A stretch of DNA of 64,000 nucleotides from Pegoplata infirma (lineage: Eukaryota > Arthropoda > Insecta > Diptera > Anthomyiidae). Under the pieces are notes generated by a model. The model worked only from the letters and a program-made list of their open reading frames with translations. It did not search any database and had not been told where the DNA came from. Both the position numbers and the translations under genes were made by a program. Below, one piece after another: positions 44,241 through 56,234 of this stretch; position 1 is the stretch's first letter, and every line of letters begins with the position of its first letter. The stretch spans positions 53,992,852 to 54,056,851 of the forward strand of contig OY992538.1 of assembly GCA_963921195.1 (NCBI GenBank). Direction: 5' to 3'.

Positions 44241-45870
44241 CAAAAAATGACCCAATAGGTTCAACTCAAAAACTATTGTTCGAATTGCATTCGGGTGTTC
44301 GGTGGTCTTGTTTTACTACCCAAGAGCTACAAAATTGCTTCGAAACTTTTTGTTATATCGGCAGTAATTACCGAGATATTAGCATATTAAAATTTTCCGG
44401 AATTAGAATTTTTTGATTCAAAGTTAGGACCCAATTGGGTCTACACATGTGTATATGTCAACTTTCCCTTTGAGGTCGCCATTGATTTTGATCCGAAATT
44501 TTGTTCGGTTTTGCTCTATCTTGCTTAGTTTTCGAGATATTGGAATTTTAGTTTTTGGACCTTATTTTTAGGACCCAATAGGTTCAACACATTTGAAACG
44601 CAAATAACTCAAAAACTATTGCTCAAATTGCATTCGGATGTTTGGTGGTCTTGCTCTACGACCCAAGAGCTACAAAATTTCTTCGAAACTTTTTGTAGTA
44701 TCGCCGGTACTTATCGAGATATTAGCATTTTAAAATTTCCCGGAATTCGAATTTTTTGATTCAAAGTTAGGACCCAATTGGGTCCACACATGTGTAGATG
44801 TCAACTTTCCCGAAATTTTGATGTTTTGCTCTAGCTTAGTTTTCGAGATATTAGCATATCAAATTTTAATATTTTAAAATTTCATTATGCCGTGAGTGAA
44901 CGAACATTTTTTTGAAAATTAATATTTTCATTAAGTGAGTGAGTAAAAATATTTAATTCTTATGAGAATCCTCATGAGTATTTTCATTCATTCACCAACA
45001 CACGTATTTTTTTTCTTTTATTTTTTCATTGCATATAAAATGAAACGAGAGCAAACAGCATGTTTTTCATTTTCACAAAAAATGAATGATTGTGCACAAA
45101 TGAAAGCTTCTTTCGTGAGCAAATACTTACTCTGATTATAATATCATTGAAAACAATTGCAAAACATTTCTTGCAGAGACGCTTCATATAAAAGGTAATA
45201 GAAAACTAAAAATTGCAATATTGCACTGTTGCAAGGGTTAATACTTTCTGAAGTGAATACCCTGTATATATAAGCTTTTGCAAGAGTAAAATTTCTACCT
45301 TGCATTTTTTTAACCCTTTCTTTTTAAAGCTTTCACAATATGACTATGGTAATTCTGTAACAATTTTAAAGGTCTTGCAGTTCCCGCTTTAGCATGAGAA
45401 CAATTTCTAAATTAAACTTTAAAAGCTTTTCTGCTAAAAACCTTCTGTTGGAAAAAAATTTCCACAAGTTTAAAGGAGTTTACTGTAACAAATGTATTAT
45501 TTTGCACTTTTGCAAGGGTAGTTTTTCTGATTTCTGTCCTTACGGACTTTCTACTTAAACCTATAAACTTTTACTCTGGTAATTTTGCAACGACTTTGAG
45601 GTCTTGCAAAGAGAATAGCTAATTGTAAGTAACTTTCTCATTTCATGTTTTTACAAGAGATCAATTTCCGAGTTAAGCTTTTAAAGTTATTCTGATAGAT
45701 TGTTAAAGTCTTTCATAATATTGAGCTAATGAACAATGAAATTTTTCTGCAATGGCTTTTGCTCTTGATTTTTGGCATTGTATATTATTTTGCACTTTTG
45801 CAAGGGAAGAGTTTTCTGATTTCTGTCCTTACAAACTTACAGAATCTGGGGGGTCTTTAGTGTCTTTAGT

Positions 45871-46879
45871 GTTAATATTTTAAAAAAAAAAATTTAAATT
45901 TTCGCCACTGACTGCTTAATCGTTTAAAAAAATATTTTTCTAGTTTTTTGTAATCATGTATTAGAAGAGTAGAAATTTTAAAATATATTTTTTTTGGTTA
46001 ATTTTATATATATAATTTTAAATCTAGTACATAAATACTTGTTTATATATATATAATTTATTATTTTTATATATTTATTTTCTTAGAATTTACATTAAAA
46101 TCTACTGAAAAATTGTATTTTCATAAAATTTTGGTTCCACATAGTTTCATAGTACATCATTTTTGTTTTTTTTATATTTTTTTTTTAATATATTATTTAA
46201 ATATTTTATTTAAATATTTAATTTATATTATTTAAAATAAAGTTTTATACCCAGTTTCTTTAATATGAACGTAATTCGTCTGCGACAAATTTGCATAAAT
46301 TTTGTTTTTGTTACAAATTCATGCAAACTCGTTGCAGATGAATGACGTTCGTAATGCAGAAACTGGGCCTTAAAATTGAAAATTTAAAAAATATTTTTTT
46401 TTTTATTTTTAACGCATCAATTAATATTAAAAAAAAAATTCACTTGAAATTCAACAAATATTTTACAGAATAGGTTTATTAGACTTAATTTTACTTGGGC
46501 ATTTCATTATATTAAGAGCTGTAAATTTATATTTAATTGTTTTGTTGTTTTTTTTTGTGTTTTTAATTAAATTTGATTTAATTTTGATTATCAGGCTTTA
46601 AGTTTTGTTTTTATATTGTTTCTGTATTTAATTTAATAAATAATTTAAAAAAAAAATTTACAATTCATTGATACAAATTCTGATATATTTTTATGATTAA
46701 CTAAAAAAAAATTAAAATTAAAATGATAAAATATTTTACAAAAATATTTTTTTTCTTTTGTTTTCATATGAATTTTTATTATTGTTTTTTGTTAATAAAA
46801 AGAAACCTTAATATTTTATTAAAAGTATTCACGTAAGAAATTTTAAAACAATAAAAAATTGCTAATTCACATAATAATA
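45871..46879. other. Gene-free, extremely AT-rich stretch
   Basis: Long A and T runs; no gene. Contains the MITE at 46250. Confidence 0.5.
46250..46367. repeat. Palindromic MITE, CCCAGTTTCT ends
   Basis: CCCAGTTTCT and AGAAACTGGG, with TCTGCGACAAATTTGC in the arms. No clear duplication. A related, eroded copy is at 35781-35921. Confidence 0.7.
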
Positions 46880-47260
46880 ATTCAAATTGCTAATTTGCAC
46901 TTTTGCAAGAGCACAATATCTAAGCTAAGCTTTCAAAGAATTTTTCACATGACACTTTGCTTTTGGTATTTTTGCAACAATTTTTAAGGTTTTGCAAAAT
47001 TAATTTTCATTTGAGTTGGCTTTTAATGGCTTTTCTCAGCCAATAACACTTTGAATCTGGTATTTTGGAAATAAATATTATTGGCACTTCGCTCTTTTCG
47101 CAAATTTTAATTAAGCTTTTTACTAAGTTTTGTTGTTGTGCAATAGTTTTAAAGTTTTTGTAAATTGCTAAGTCGACATATTCAGGGTATTCATTTCAGA
47201 ATTTTTTTACTCTTGCAACAGTGCAATATTGCAACTTTTTTTTTTTAAATTTTTAATAAA

Positions 47261-47480
47261 ATATATTCGATTAGAGTTTTATTCTAGTTCGAGGCCCAAA
47301 AATATTTCTATTTATGATATTGTCATAATAGAGTATTTTTAATTTATTGCTTTAAAAAAGTTACTCATCTCATAGTATGTCCGTACTGATCAGTTTCATC
47401 CCCACTAAGGAATCTTCAGCAGACTTTAGAGAATCATCATTTGGGCCTCGAACTAGAATAAAACTCTAATCGAATATATA
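47261..47480. repeat. Palindromic MITE, TTCGATTAGAG family
   Basis: About 45-bp arms share ATATTCGATTAGAGTTTTAT and CTAGTTCGAGGCCCAAA. AT-rich flanks hide the duplication. Solo ends at 11838 (kenny intron) and 62345. Confidence 0.8.
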
Positions 47481-49304
47481 AACATATATAAATGCCGAAT
47501 AAATACATTATATTTTTATGTACCTTTTGGTACTAAAAATAAAAAAACAACATTTTTAATAAAATTTTAATTTTTCTATTACCTTTTATATTATGCGTAG
47601 TTGCAAGAAAGGATTTGCAATTTATTTTAATATAAATTTAATTGCTTTTATTCACAAAGAAACAAGCAAAAAAAGTTGCAATTTTGACATTGCACAATTT
47701 TGCAAGACTAACATTTCTGACGTGAATTCCATTATAAAAAAAAAATATTTTTGTGGTCTTACAAAATGCAGAATTTATGTACATATAGAATTTATTTGTT
47801 ATAGCAAATGTTCCAAATCTAACAAAGAGTAAAAATAATTCAAATTGCTATTTCGCACTTTTGCAAAAGCACAATATCTAAGCTAAGCTTTAAAATACTT
47901 TTTCCTACAACACTTTGCTTCTGGCATTTTTGCAACAATTTTTATGGACTAAATTGCGAATTTGATTTTCATATAATTGCTGCCACAAATATTTAATTTT
48001 GCACTTTTGCAAGAGTAAATTTCCGAGTTTGTGTTGGCTTTTAATGGATTTTCTCAGCCAATAACACTTTGAATCTGGTAAATTTGGAAAAAAATATTAT
48101 TGGCACTTCGCACTTTTCGCAAATTTTAATTATGCTTTTTACTAACAATAAGTTTTGTAGTTGTGTAATAGTTTTAAAGATTTTGGAAATTGCCAAATCG
48201 ACATCATAATTAAAAAAAAAAAACATTTTTGAAGTCTTACAAAGTGCAAAATTTATTTTCATAAAGAATTTATTTGTTATAGTAAATGTTGCAAATCTAA
48301 TAAGGTGTAAAGATAATTGCTATTTCGCACTTTTTAAAGAGCACAATATCTAAGCTAAGCTTTTAAAGACTTTTTCCCACCACACTTTGCTTCTGGCATT
48401 TTTGCAACAGTTTTAAAGGTTTTGTAAATTTCGAAATTGATTTCCATAAAATTGCTGCCACAAATATTTAATTTTGCACTTTTGCAAGGTTAAAATTTCT
48501 GATTTGGTGTTGAGTTTTAACGATTTTTCTCAACTTATAACTATAGTAATTAAAAAAAAAAACCTTTTTAAGGTCTTACAAAGTGCTAAACTAATTTCCA
48601 TATTGAATGTATTTATTATAGCAAAGGTCACAAATCTAACAAAATTGTATAATATGTAATTTAAATTGCCACTTTGCAAGGTAAAAATTTCAGATTTTGA
48701 GTGGGTTTTTACCGATTTTTCTCAACTTTTTACACTCTGACTCTAGTAATTTTGCAAAAAACTTTTATTTAGCATTTTTCGCAAATTTTAATTATGCTTT
48801 TTACTAGGATTTGTAATTGTGCAATAATTTTAAAGTTTTTGTAAATTGCCAAATCGACATCATAATTAACAAGTGGGAGTATTAAATTAAGCTATGCCGA
48901 ATATTTTATACCCTCCAATATGCTAAAAAAAATCCAGGGGCGTCTTTTTGGGCCGTGGAGGGGGCTTTGGTGGGGGCGATGGGGAACACCTCCCCCTCTC
49001 GAAAAATATTTACTAATTTATTTATAATGCTTTTTGCACTAAAGTTATACAATTTTATCATTATTTAAACATTTTTTTTATATCCACGCCCTAAAAAGGG
49101 GACGGGCCTTAAAACATAAATTTTTTTGGTCCCCCGGTCCTAGTGCAGGACTCTGAACATTTTTTTGCATAAACATGTTTTATTTCTTTAACAAAAATAT
49201 AAAAAAAAAACTTAAAAAATCGTGTTTTTCAGAGGTTGGTTTAGTTCCTCAAGGGGGATTGAGGAACAGTCCGATTTTGCCCATTTACGAAATTAACCTA
49301 CCTA

Positions 49305-50003
49305 CACTCAAAATAAATTCTCTGTCCAATCAGCAGAAAAATCTGCTGAAAATACACCCATTTTGAGCCATATGAGAAATCTGCTGATTTTAGCAGACAC
49401 GGTTTGCTAAATATCTGTCATAAGAGGTGAATAAGAATAAATATAACAAGAAAAAAAAAAAACATACGGCGCCAGCCAGCATCGAACTCGCCATCTTCCG
49501 ATTTGAAAGTACACTTCTTAACCACTACGCTACGGAAGCTTATACTTTTATCTGGCGTTTTAGTTATTAAACATGTGTGTTGTTCGACAGCAGAGAAATC
49601 TGATTTTAGCAGAAATACCTGCTGATTTTAGCAGAACAATCTGCTGATTTCAGCAGAATAATCTGCTGATTTCAGCAGAACAATATGCTGATTTCAGCAG
49701 AACAATATGCTGATTTCAGCAGAACAATCTGCTGATTTCAGCAGAGCAATCTGCTGATTTCAGCAGAGCAATCTGCTGACAATCTGTTCTGTTTTTTTTT
49801 TATATAAAAAAATTTCTTGAAAAAAAATTAAATTCAGCAAACAAAATCAGTATAAACATAGTAAAATGTCTGTTATTTTCTTAAACTGAATGACAGAGAT
49901 TTTAGTAAAAATATCCTTCTCAGCAGAACAATCTGCTAAAAGATTGCTAATTCAAATTGAAAGTCGTTTTACAGATTTTTTGACAGAGTTTTTCTTTTGA
50001 GTG
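49305..50003. mobile_element. TA-flanked foldback MITE, word CTGCTGATTTCAGCAG
   Basis: Ends CACTCAAAATAAATTCTCTG and inverse, TA on both sides. A tandem array of about nine 22-bp units GCTGATTTCAGCAGAACAAT fills 49606-49790. A tRNA-like module is at 49468-49540. Sister copy at 59399. Confidence 0.88.
49468..49540 (-). ncRNA. tRNA-like Pol III module with T12 terminator
   Basis: 73 nt with an A box TAGCGTAGTGG, loop CTTTCAA and a weakened B box (AGTTCGATGCT). The 5' half looks like tRNA-Val. A run of twelve T follows five bases past the end. Stems are imperfect, so likely tRNA-derived. Confidence 0.5.
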
Positions 50004-50372
50004 TAGGCCCATAATTTCGGGAGGCTAGCTCTTTTATTTTGGACTGCATCGTGCCATCTACAGACAGACAGTCGGACGGACGGACGGAAAGACGGACATT
50101 CACAGAATGTCTTAGAATCGATCATGGATAAAATATATATATTCTTTATTGGGTCCCCGACCGATATTTCGATGCGTTACAAACCGAATGACAAAGTGAG
50201 TATACTGTGGTTGGAGGGTATAAAAAAAAACATTTTTGAGGTCTTACTAATTGTAAGTGAAAAAATTATTTCCATATACAATGTATTTGAGATAGAAAAT
50301 GTTGCAAATCTTACAAGGTATAAAGATAATTAACACTGCTATTTTGCACTTTTGCAAGAGGACAATATCTAA

Positions 50373-50894
50373 CAAAGGAAGTCTCCCTAGTGCCACCCGC
50401 TGATCTTTATGGAATTGGTTTTATTTTGTAGAGCAGAAAAAATAAAGGGACGACGTATTTTTTTTAACGGCCCAAATTCATATTTAGGGGGTAAAAAGGA
50501 GGGGGGAAGACAAGGCCATTTTTCAGTTTTTTCGTTTATCTCCTATACTATGCAAAGAAACCTAGTCATGCACAACTTTTCGGGATATTAAGTAAAATAC
50601 CAAAATTTTAGGACATTTTTGTTAATAAGTCGAAAAATATTAACTTCTTTGGCCCGTTACTAGCCCATTATTAATACCTTTAATCTGATACCACACATGT
50701 CTATATTAATTTTGTTTAAATAGGCGTAAATCGTAAAAAACTGAAAAAGGTCAATTTCCCCCCATACAAATCGACCCCCCCTAAAAATGAGTTTGGGCCA
50801 CTGAAAAAAAATACGTGTCGAATTAGTTTTCGTTCTTAACAACATATCCAAATTTCATGAAGATCGGAGGGTGACACCAGGGAGACTTTCCTTG
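50373..50894. mobile_element. Harbinger-like MITE, TAA duplication (complete copy)
   Basis: Ends CAAAGGAAGTCTCCCT and inverse of CAAGGAAAGTCTCCCT, TAA on both sides. The undisturbed repeat unit ATCTAAGCTAAG nearby confirms the insertion site. Confidence 0.85.
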
Positions 50895-51099
50895 TAAGCT
50901 CAGTTTTCAAAGTCTTTTCCCATAAAACTTTTTTCTAAGGGGTGGTCCAATAACAAGTATCTTTTTAAAAATGCAATAAAATTATCAATACTCAACTTTT
51001 TTGGAATGTTATGGCTTTATTTGAAAGAGCAAACATTCCCATTTTTTATGGCAAACGACTTCATTGAGGCGTCCTCGGCTTGCTCCGCTGTATCGCGTT

Positions 51100-51720
51100 G
51101 TAGCGCAATACTGCGCAGCCAAACTGTACGTTTTTCGAAAAAAAGTTTTTAACCGAAATAAAGCACTCAAATGAGGTTATGTTAACAAACAAATTGCTAC
51201 ATCTTGGGATCGAAAAACTCGCACGGCATTGTAAAGAATCCAATTCATCTATAGGAAGCAACAGATTTGAGTATCAGCATCATTACTCAATATTTTCAAA
51301 AATACAGCTGAACACCCCATTTTCGTCAAAAATGAGCGCTAAAGAGCCATGAATACCGACTTTTTGTTGGCCGTAATAGAACATATCAACTTGGATGACA
51401 TTTGTTTTCAGAAGGATGTCGCAATATGTCCCACAGTCCATCAAACAATCGATATTTTGCGCACTTAGTTCGGAAATCGTGTTTTTAGCCATATTCGCGG
51501 TGACAATTGATCACTTTAAAGCTGGGGTTTAAACCCTTTAGATATTTTTTGAGGGGTCTTTTTAAAGATCCATGAAACATGGGAACTCTAGAAATGTGTT
51601 AGGTCCTTTCGACGAATATCGTTCAAGCCATTCGTGAAATAGAACCAGAAACATTAGAAAAATGGATGCCGAGGATGAGCTACTGCGGATCTAACCCAGC
51701 AGCCGCATGAATGAAGTCGT
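51100..51720 (+). pseudogene. Mariner-like (DDE) transposase fossil
   Basis: In broken plus-strand frames I read INLDDICFQKDVAICPTVHQ, then a stop and FGNRVFS, then REIEPETLEKWMPRM. These fit the second-Asp block (FQQDGA) and C-terminal region of insect mariner-like transposases. Several stops and frameshifts: clearly dead. The minus ORFs here are shadows. Confidence 0.65.
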
Positions 51721-51759
51721 TTGCCATAATTAATGGGAATATTTGCTTTTTCAAATAAA

Positions 51760-52053
51760 CCCGAGTAAAAATGTTAAGATATATTTTTATATATCACGTC
51801 TTATCCGAGATTTAAAAGATCTTACTCGGATCAGTACTGATCCGAAATTTGAAAGATCAGTACTGATTCGAAAAATTGATCGCTAAGATTAGATCAGTTT
51901 TAATCGGACGGATACAATTTTATCCGAAAAATGGGTTTATATAATTAGATAAACCCATTTTTCGGATGAAATTGTATCCGTCCGATTAAAACTGATCTAA
52001 TCTTAGCGATCCATTTTTCGGATCAGTACTGATCCTTCACATTTTTTCTTGGG
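51760..52053. mobile_element. CCCGRGTAAAAATG MITE with a long GATC-rich hairpin
   Basis: CCCGAGTAAAAATG at the left, inverse of CCCAAGAAAAAATG at the right, AA on both sides. The interior is a near-perfect hairpin (GATCAGTTTTAATCGGACGG) with ATCAGTACTGAT palindromes. Confidence 0.78.
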
Positions 52054-52517
52054 AAGCCATAAGGTTCCAAAAATATTGAGTATTGTTCATTTCATTGCAT
52101 TTTTAAAAAGATACTTGTTATTGGACCACCTTATATTTATAGTTTTTGCAAGAGTTTTTAAGCTTTTGTAAAATAAAAAAATTATTTACATATTTTTCTG
52201 AAATAATTATTTAATGTTGCACTTTTACATGGTTAAAATATATTAATGGAATTCACGTCAAAAATTTTAGTCTTGCAAAATTGTGCAATGTCAAAATTGC
52301 AACTTTATTTGCTTGTTTCTTTGTGAATAGAAGCAATTATATTATGTACTATTAAAATTAATTGCGAATCATTTCTTGCAACGACGCATCATATAAAAGG
52401 TAATAGAAAAATAAAAAGTCTATTAAACATTTTAAAAAAAAAGTTGCAATATTGCATTGTTGCAAGTGTGAAAAATTTCTGAAGTGAATACCCTGATTAT
52501 TTTGAGTTGATTTTAAG

Positions 52518-53139
52518 CAGAGCTTCGAACGAATTAATTCTATTGAGAATTAATTCCCAAAAAGTTCAATTCTGTTTTGAAAAGTTTTGAATTATCATTC
52601 CTTACTAGCATTCATCACGAATTAATTCAAAGGCTTAATTCTCAAAGCTTAAATCAAATTGAATTAATTCCCAAGAGAATTAATTCCTTGCAAGCTAATC
52701 ATTCAATTGAATGCTCAAAGTTGTTCATCATTCAAATCTATTACAAATTGAAAGATGATTTTTTTACTTCATTCCCTTTATATTTTCAAAAATATGTTTC
52801 TTGTGTGCATTTTAAGCATCTTCGTGTGTAAACGATTGGCTGTTGTTTTGTCGACGTCTCGTCTGCTGCTTCCCACACAAGCATAAATGTGTGTGTATGT
52901 GTGTTGCGCTTCACTGTTTAAAATTGAATGATAAGAAAATTTCACCATTCAATTTGTAGTAGATTGATTTGGATAAAAAAATAGTTCATTCCTTAAGAAT
53001 GATCATTCTTTGGGAATGAATTCTTGAAAAAATTAATTCAGTGATTTTAAAAGATGAATGATTTTAGGGAATGCCAAATTCTATTTTTTTAATTCGAATT
53101 AGAAAATTGAATTAAAGAATTAATTCTTTCGAACCTTTG
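52518..53139. mobile_element. hAT-type MITE, GAATTAATTC words
   Basis: CAGAGCTTCGAACGAATTAA at the left, inverse of CAAAGGTTCGAAAGAATTAA at the right, perfect 8-bp duplication ATTTTAAG (52510-52517, 53140-53147). GAATTAATTC palindromes repeat throughout. Confidence 0.92.
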
Positions 53140-53359
53140 ATTTTAAGCAACACTTTGACTCAGGAAATTTAACAAAAATTTTTAAGTTCTTAGAAAGTAT
53201 AAAGGTAATGTATATTGGTATTTTGCACTATTGCAATAGCAGAATTTCGTAGTTTTGCAACAGTTAAAAATTCCATATGGTTGTGTGGAAAAAATATTTT
53301 TTAGGGAAATTTTGCAACGTTAAAATCACTTACATTGGTTGTAAACGTGTTTTGTCCTC

Positions 53360-53752
53360 ACAAATCACCATTCCGAATTTAAAGGAATAGGACCAGTTCT
53401 TTTTGTAGCCCCCATACAAACCACCTTTCCCGATTTTCACATAAATCTTTCAAATTTCATGAAAATAGAAAATATTTAATTAAAATTTTGTTTGTGTATG
53501 TTAAACGCGTACTTTAATAACCTTATCAAATCTGATTACCATCCGACCATTTTTGAACTTAGGTCCCATGTAAAAATTTAGCCCGATATTCACTTCAAGC
53601 GATTTATTGGCAACAAATCGAAGCCTATTTCACTCAAATTTTATTTGTGAGTGTTTTTTACACTTATCAAAAATTTAACAAAAAAAAGATTTTCCGGGAA
53701 ACTCTGGTGTAGGGTATTATATGGTCGGTCTTGATCGACTATAATTTTCCTA
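53360..53752 (+). repeat. mini-me-like 3' fragment
   Basis: Aligns with 58735-59135 (CACAAATCACCATTCCGAATTT to GTCGGTCTTGA). Carries the empty site for the element at 2931. Confidence 0.6.
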
Positions 53753-54329
53753 CACTCAGAAAATTATGTAAGTTACTACATGTTAGTTGTTTGTAAATTT
53801 TACAGTAGATAGTAGTTTTTAACTACAAACTCAGTTGTTTTTATATTAAAAATATCAAACAACTATTTCTGTTAGTTATTTTAAGTCGTTTTTTTGAATA
53901 ACTAACAAAAAAGTACTGTAATGTAGTAACAGTTATTTAAAGTAGTTAATTTTATTTTTTTTATCTCTGAAAAATTATCAAAGTTTTTTCCAAACAATAA
54001 AAATAAATTTTCGTTTTTTTATTTTTTACAACTTAAAAAAAAAAAACTTGGAAAAAAACTTTGAAAAAATTTGATCTTCAATTTTTTTTCTGAAAAATTT
54101 TTTGACAAAAAAAATTATATATTGTTTATTTTATTTTTACTACATGTTAGTTGTTTTGACTACAAATGTAAGTAATTTTTACTACATAAGTCAGTTGTTT
54201 TTTGTCAGTTAAAATAACTAACATTGTTAGTTAATTTAAGTGAAAAAGTAGTTGACCCCAAAACAACTTACAAAGTAGTTATTTTAACTGACATTTTCAG
54301 TTGATTTTACTAACATAATTTTTTGAGTG
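53753..54329. mobile_element. TA-flanked foldback MITE, word AACTAACATGTAGT
   Basis: CACTCAGAAAATTATGTAAG and inverse TTTTTTGAGTG, TA on both sides. Same subfamily as 2931-3240 in the other orientation, with extra AT-rich middle. Confidence 0.85.
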
Positions 54330-54526
54330 TAATTGTTTTTTCTAAATTTTCCAAAAATCCAAAACTTTGATCGCCGGACGTCATGGGTGAATTAAATCCG
54401 ATTGGCGGCTTTAAGCTTAGGAGAACTTTTTTGCCATACAAAAAAATGCCCTTATTTGACTCCTGTCAAAAAAAGTTTTTACTTTGATATTTCACTTTCA
54501 CAATTTCACTTTTGCAAGGGTTGCTA

Positions 54527-54979
54527 CACTTAAAATATTTTGTAAGTAAATTCAACTGAAAAAACATTTAAAACAATCGTTTTTCCTTTTAAAAAACGAA
54601 CTTATATTTCACTTGAAACAACATACTTTTTCAGTTATTTTTAAACGTTAATAAATGACTAGACATTCCGTAAAAACAAATGATATTTCAGTTATTTTAA
54701 CTGTTTACAATTTTTTATTTTGTGGAGTAAAAATATTTTTTTTGAATAACAAACTACAAAAACCGTTCTTCTGTAATATTATACGGAATAATCAGTCAAA
54801 AATTATTTAACTGATAAAAACATTTTTCCTTAAATTTTTGTAGTTTACTGTTTTAACAACTGTATAAATCTTTCAATAATTTAGTTTTTTTGAAAAACAA
54901 ACGATAAAACGTTTAAAACAACTTTACCTAAAAACTTTTTGAATAACCGTAAATAGTTACTGTAAAACTTTTCTAGGTG
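54527..54979. mobile_element. TA-flanked foldback MITE, CACTTAAAATATTTTG ends
   Basis: CACTTAAAATATTTTGTAAG on the left, AGGTG end on the right, TA on both sides. AAACAACT/AGTTGTTT-type words inside. Confidence 0.65.
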
Positions 54980-54981
54980 TA

Positions 54982-55524
54982 TATAAATTCTAATGTCTTC
55001 ATTATACACTTAAACAAATAAAATTGTTGATTTACTTTTTTTTTATAACCGCTAATATTAAGCAAAAATTTTTCCACAAATATTATACACTCCAAAAAAA
55101 TTTGCACTCAAAAAAATTGTTTACCCAATTTTTTGTTTCACTCAAAAATTTTTTTTTGCATAAATTACTAAAATCAAGTTTGGTTATAAAAAAAATATTT
55201 ACACTCAAAGCTAATGTTCATACTAATTTTGTTTGCAACCAAATGTTTAGTACATTTACAGTTTTTTTGCTGATTTTTGTTTACTAATTTTTCGTAAATT
55301 ATTTTTTTGTGGATTAAAAAAAACCCATTTATTTTAAATTTAAAATTTCATACGTGAATACCCTTATTTTTTATTGTTTTTTAAATTTTCTTTACAAAAA
55401 TGCTTAAATATTTTTTTATAAATTTTATTTTAAAATAATTATTTTTTTTCCTGTATTATTTTTATTTTATAATTTTTGGATTATTTTATTATTGTTTGCA
55501 TGTTCTTTTTTTATTTTTTTAATT
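54982..55524. other. AT-rich stretch past the stop of the unrecognised gene
   Basis: Should contain its 3'UTR. No other gene seen; the 87-residue ORF at 55024 is low-complexity Phe/Lys read-through. Confidence 0.45.
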
Positions 55525-55674
55525 TTACAAAACTTGTAAATTTTCACAATTTTTAAATTTTGAATCTTCTTTACCCAATATCCAAGTTAACATTTGTCTA
55601 GCCTTCATACTGGCCATCATAACACTACGACTCTTGTACCAGTGAGCCGGTGAGGGTGATGTATCACGATGACC
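55525..55674 (-). CDS. C-terminal exon of an unrecognised protein
   Basis: Acceptor TTCCACTTTTAAG, then 49 codons to TAA (55527-55525). The peptide GHRDTSPSPAHWYKSRSVMM continues into KARQMLTWILGKED and ends ENLQVL. The HWYKSRS and RQMLTWILG stretches look constrained and not low-complexity, and GC content is raised against the flanks, so I take it as real. I do not recognise the family. Phase 0 matches the exon at 62843-62980. Confidence 0.65.
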   Translation of the reverse strand, partial: GHRDTSPSPAHWYKSRSVMMASMKARQMLTWILGKEDSKFKNCENLQVL

Positions 55675-56234
55675 CTTAAAAGTGGAAAAAAGAAATGGAA
55701 AGAAAAAAAAAATCTTTATTAATTAACTACAAAATATCTATTGACTTAATAACAATAAGCATTTTTTTAAAAAAAAAAAAAAGAAAAAAATATTGAATAG
55801 TAATAGTTGAGGGGTGGAAATTAAATACAGCAAATATTAAAAAAAAACTACTAAATGTATTGAAAAATGTTGTACGTGTTACTAATACATATAGAGTGGC
55901 ATATAATGAACATCAAGTAATAAGAGCAAACTATGTATACAAATGTAGGGGAATTAGGAAACTTGATCCCCCCAAATAAAAAATTGAAATTTGTGATTTT
56001 AAACAAACGGTATTTTTTTCAAATATACCATCAGGTCCATAGAAAGTGAATTTTATTTTCAATTTACCATTTTGGTGAGGATCAAGTCTTTAAATTTCCC
56101 CTTCTTTATTTTCAAAATAAATACAAGTGCTATTGACCTCAATTGCAGTTCATACAATTGTACTATCTGAACTAAAATTCAAACTACATAATGTATGATT
56201 GTAAAATGATAAAGGAAACTGTGTGTTTTAAACT

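Larger units (their letters stand above)
42769..45134. mobile_element. hAT-type element (2.4 kb) with tandem internal units
   Basis: Ends CAAGGTTCGGATTTACTC and inverse of CAGAGTAAGTATTTGCTC, perfect 8-bp duplication ATTATAAT (42761-42768, 45135-45142). The core repeats CACATGTGTAGATGTCAACT and TTAGGACCCAATTGGGTCC units. Splits the TTGCAAG repeat field. Confidence 0.9.
48906..50224 (-). repeat. mini-me-like copy split by a foldback MITE
   Basis: TATACCCTCCAATATGC at one end and TGGTTGGAGGGTATA at the other, with ACAGACAGACAGTCGGACGG near 50063. A second copy, other orientation, is at 63326. Confidence 0.6.
50938..52132 (+). mobile_element. Mariner/IS630-like element with about 140-bp inverted ends
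   Basis: Arms share GGTGGTCCAATAACAAGTAT and continue to GGCAAACGACTTCAT. A CCCGAG MITE (51760) is inserted in the right arm. The middle holds a transposase fossil. Confidence 0.75.
42375..54526. repeat. Degenerate TTTTGCAC-TTTTGCAAG repeat field, interrupted
   Basis: Segments 42375-42760, 45143-45870, 46880-48900, 50225-50372, 52133-52517, 53148-53345 and 54480-54526 share units: TTGCACTTTTGCAAGAG, ACAATATCTAAGCTAAGCTT, TTTGCTTCTGGCATTTTTGC and TTTTAAAGGT. Copies recur in tandem at 46886, 47843 and 48315 and in inverted blocks (47580-47730 against 52250-52400). No gene is seen in any segment. Confidence 0.7.

Noticed and set aside
49606..49790. CRISPR array
   Set aside because: The repeats are directly adjacent palindromes with no unique spacers, in animal DNA with introns; it is part of a foldback MITE.
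51283..51492. 69-residue minus ORF as a gene
   Set aside because: It is the reverse of the mariner-like transposase fossil, which reads better on the plus strand.
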